The notes under the pieces: model-generated
The model's input: the letters and a program-made list of their open reading frames with translations, nothing else
Told to the model about the DNA's origin: nothing
Database searches by the model: none
Part shown: in pieces, positions 17,973 through 18,194 of the stretch
Position numbering within the stretch: the stretch's first letter is position 1
How the letters are laid out: each line of letters begins with the position of its first letter
Made by a program: the position numbers and the translations under genes
Origin: JACZWZ01 sp036478235
GTDB lineage: Bacteria; Actinomycetota; Acidimicrobiia; Spongiisociales; UBA11373
Assembly (NCBI GenBank): GCA_036478235.1
Contig: JAZGDZ010000120.1
Span: 1 to 18,194, forward strand
Direction of reading: 5' to 3'
DNA: 18,194 nt

Positions 17973-17993
17973 GGTTCATTCTTACCGAGCCGG

Positions 17994-18032
17994 GCGGTGG
18001 CGGCGGGCCTTTGGCCTAACCGCCGCCACCGC
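17994..18032 (-). terminator. Strong 13-bp hairpin between the right-end gene and the sigma gene
   Basis: GCGGTGGCGGCGG (17994-18006) and CCGCCGCCACCGC (18020-18032) are perfect reverse complements around a 13-nt loop. The loop holds a smaller GGCC-TTT-GGCC element. It lies 26 bp after the stop of the right-end gene and 22 bp before the sigma start, so it most likely ends or attenuates the upstream transcript. No T-run follows. Confidence 0.65.
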
Positions 18033-18057
18033 GAGGTGGCCCGGTCGGGAGGGTGAA

Positions 18058-18194
18058 TCAGCCGGTGACGGTGACTTCTCCGCCGACGACGGCGATTCCT
18101 CCGTCCGCGGTCGAGGCGGGGAGGTCGATCGCGACGTCCGGCGGCATGAAGTCATACACACCGTCGCCGTTGACGTCGATGTGCGCCATCGGGA
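18058..18194 (-). CDS. C-terminal end of a probable secreted protein with a calcium-loop-like motif (partial)
   Basis: The last 45 codons of a gene that enters from the right edge; the stop is TGA at 18060-18058. The visible sequence begins PMAHIDVNGDGVYDFMPPDV and ends GGIAVVGGEVTVTG. DVNGDGVYDF resembles the DxNxDGxxD calcium-binding loops of EF-hand/dockerin-type or similar extracellular domains. The overall AHIDVNGDGVYDF...GGEVTV pattern recalls beta-rich surface proteins of the DUF7282 kind, which is only a guess. No signal peptide can be seen because the N-terminus is outside. It is upstream of the ECF sigma gene on the same strand but separated from it by a strong hairpin. Confidence 0.6.
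   Translation of the reverse strand, partial: PMAHIDVNGDGVYDFMPPDVAIDLPASTADGGIAVVGGEVTVTG

Overview
The window is high-GC bacterial chromosome, most likely from an actinomycete-type organism (Actinomycetota, perhaps an Acidimicrobiia-like lineage). This placement is an inference. It rests on the base composition, the BTAD/SARP-type regulator, the ECF sigma factor with a RskA-like anti-sigma factor, frequent GTG/TTG starts, and short-leader or leaderless promoters of the form TAnnnT-N6-ATG. I saw no rRNA, tRNA, CRISPR array or transposase gene.

Layout: 1-1373 (minus) is the N-terminal part of a large BTAD plus AAA-ATPase regulator, transcribed away from an MFS exporter (1429-2634). The glycolate oxidase genes glcD, glcE and glcF (2658-6393) follow as an operon with overlapping stop and start codons. 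Three successive hairpins, two of them inside a duplicated element of about 62 bp, lie downstream of glcF. A minus-strand pair (6628-7786) encodes a lamin-tail-domain lipoprotein and a small LiaF-like membrane-anchored protein. It diverges from an EamA/DMT permease (7847-8695). Next comes a large pyruvate:ferredoxin oxidoreductase (nifJ type, 8898-12461, TTG start), coupled by a 4-nt overlap to a dihydroorotate-dehydrogenase-like flavoprotein (12458-13462).

From 13.5 to 15.8 kb the gene density drops. This part holds two VOC (glyoxalase-fold) proteins on the minus strand, a DsrE-family gene on the plus strand, and several regulatory-looking palindromes. The right end (minus strand) carries a two-domain GNAT acetyltransferase, an RskA-like anti-sigma factor, its ECF sigma factor, and the C-terminal end of a probably secreted protein with a calcium-loop-like motif.

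The most interesting locus is 15107-15469. The DsrE-family reading frame is interrupted at codon 80 by TGA. The same frame then continues for 40 codons with the expected C-terminus of the family. The TGA sits where a redox Cys is expected and makes a U-x-x-C motif. A hairpin with a GUG loop begins shortly downstream and fits the general bacterial SECIS pattern. I interpret this as a candidate DsrE-like selenoprotein. The main alternative is a nonsense mutation or a sequencing error.

Metabolically, GlcDEF would oxidise glycolate to glyoxylate and pass electrons on through its Fe-S subunit. PFOR would interconvert pyruvate and acetyl-CoA with ferredoxin. The DHOD-like flavoprotein is probably a redox partner or an accessory of PFOR, because its active-site region departs from genuine PyrD.
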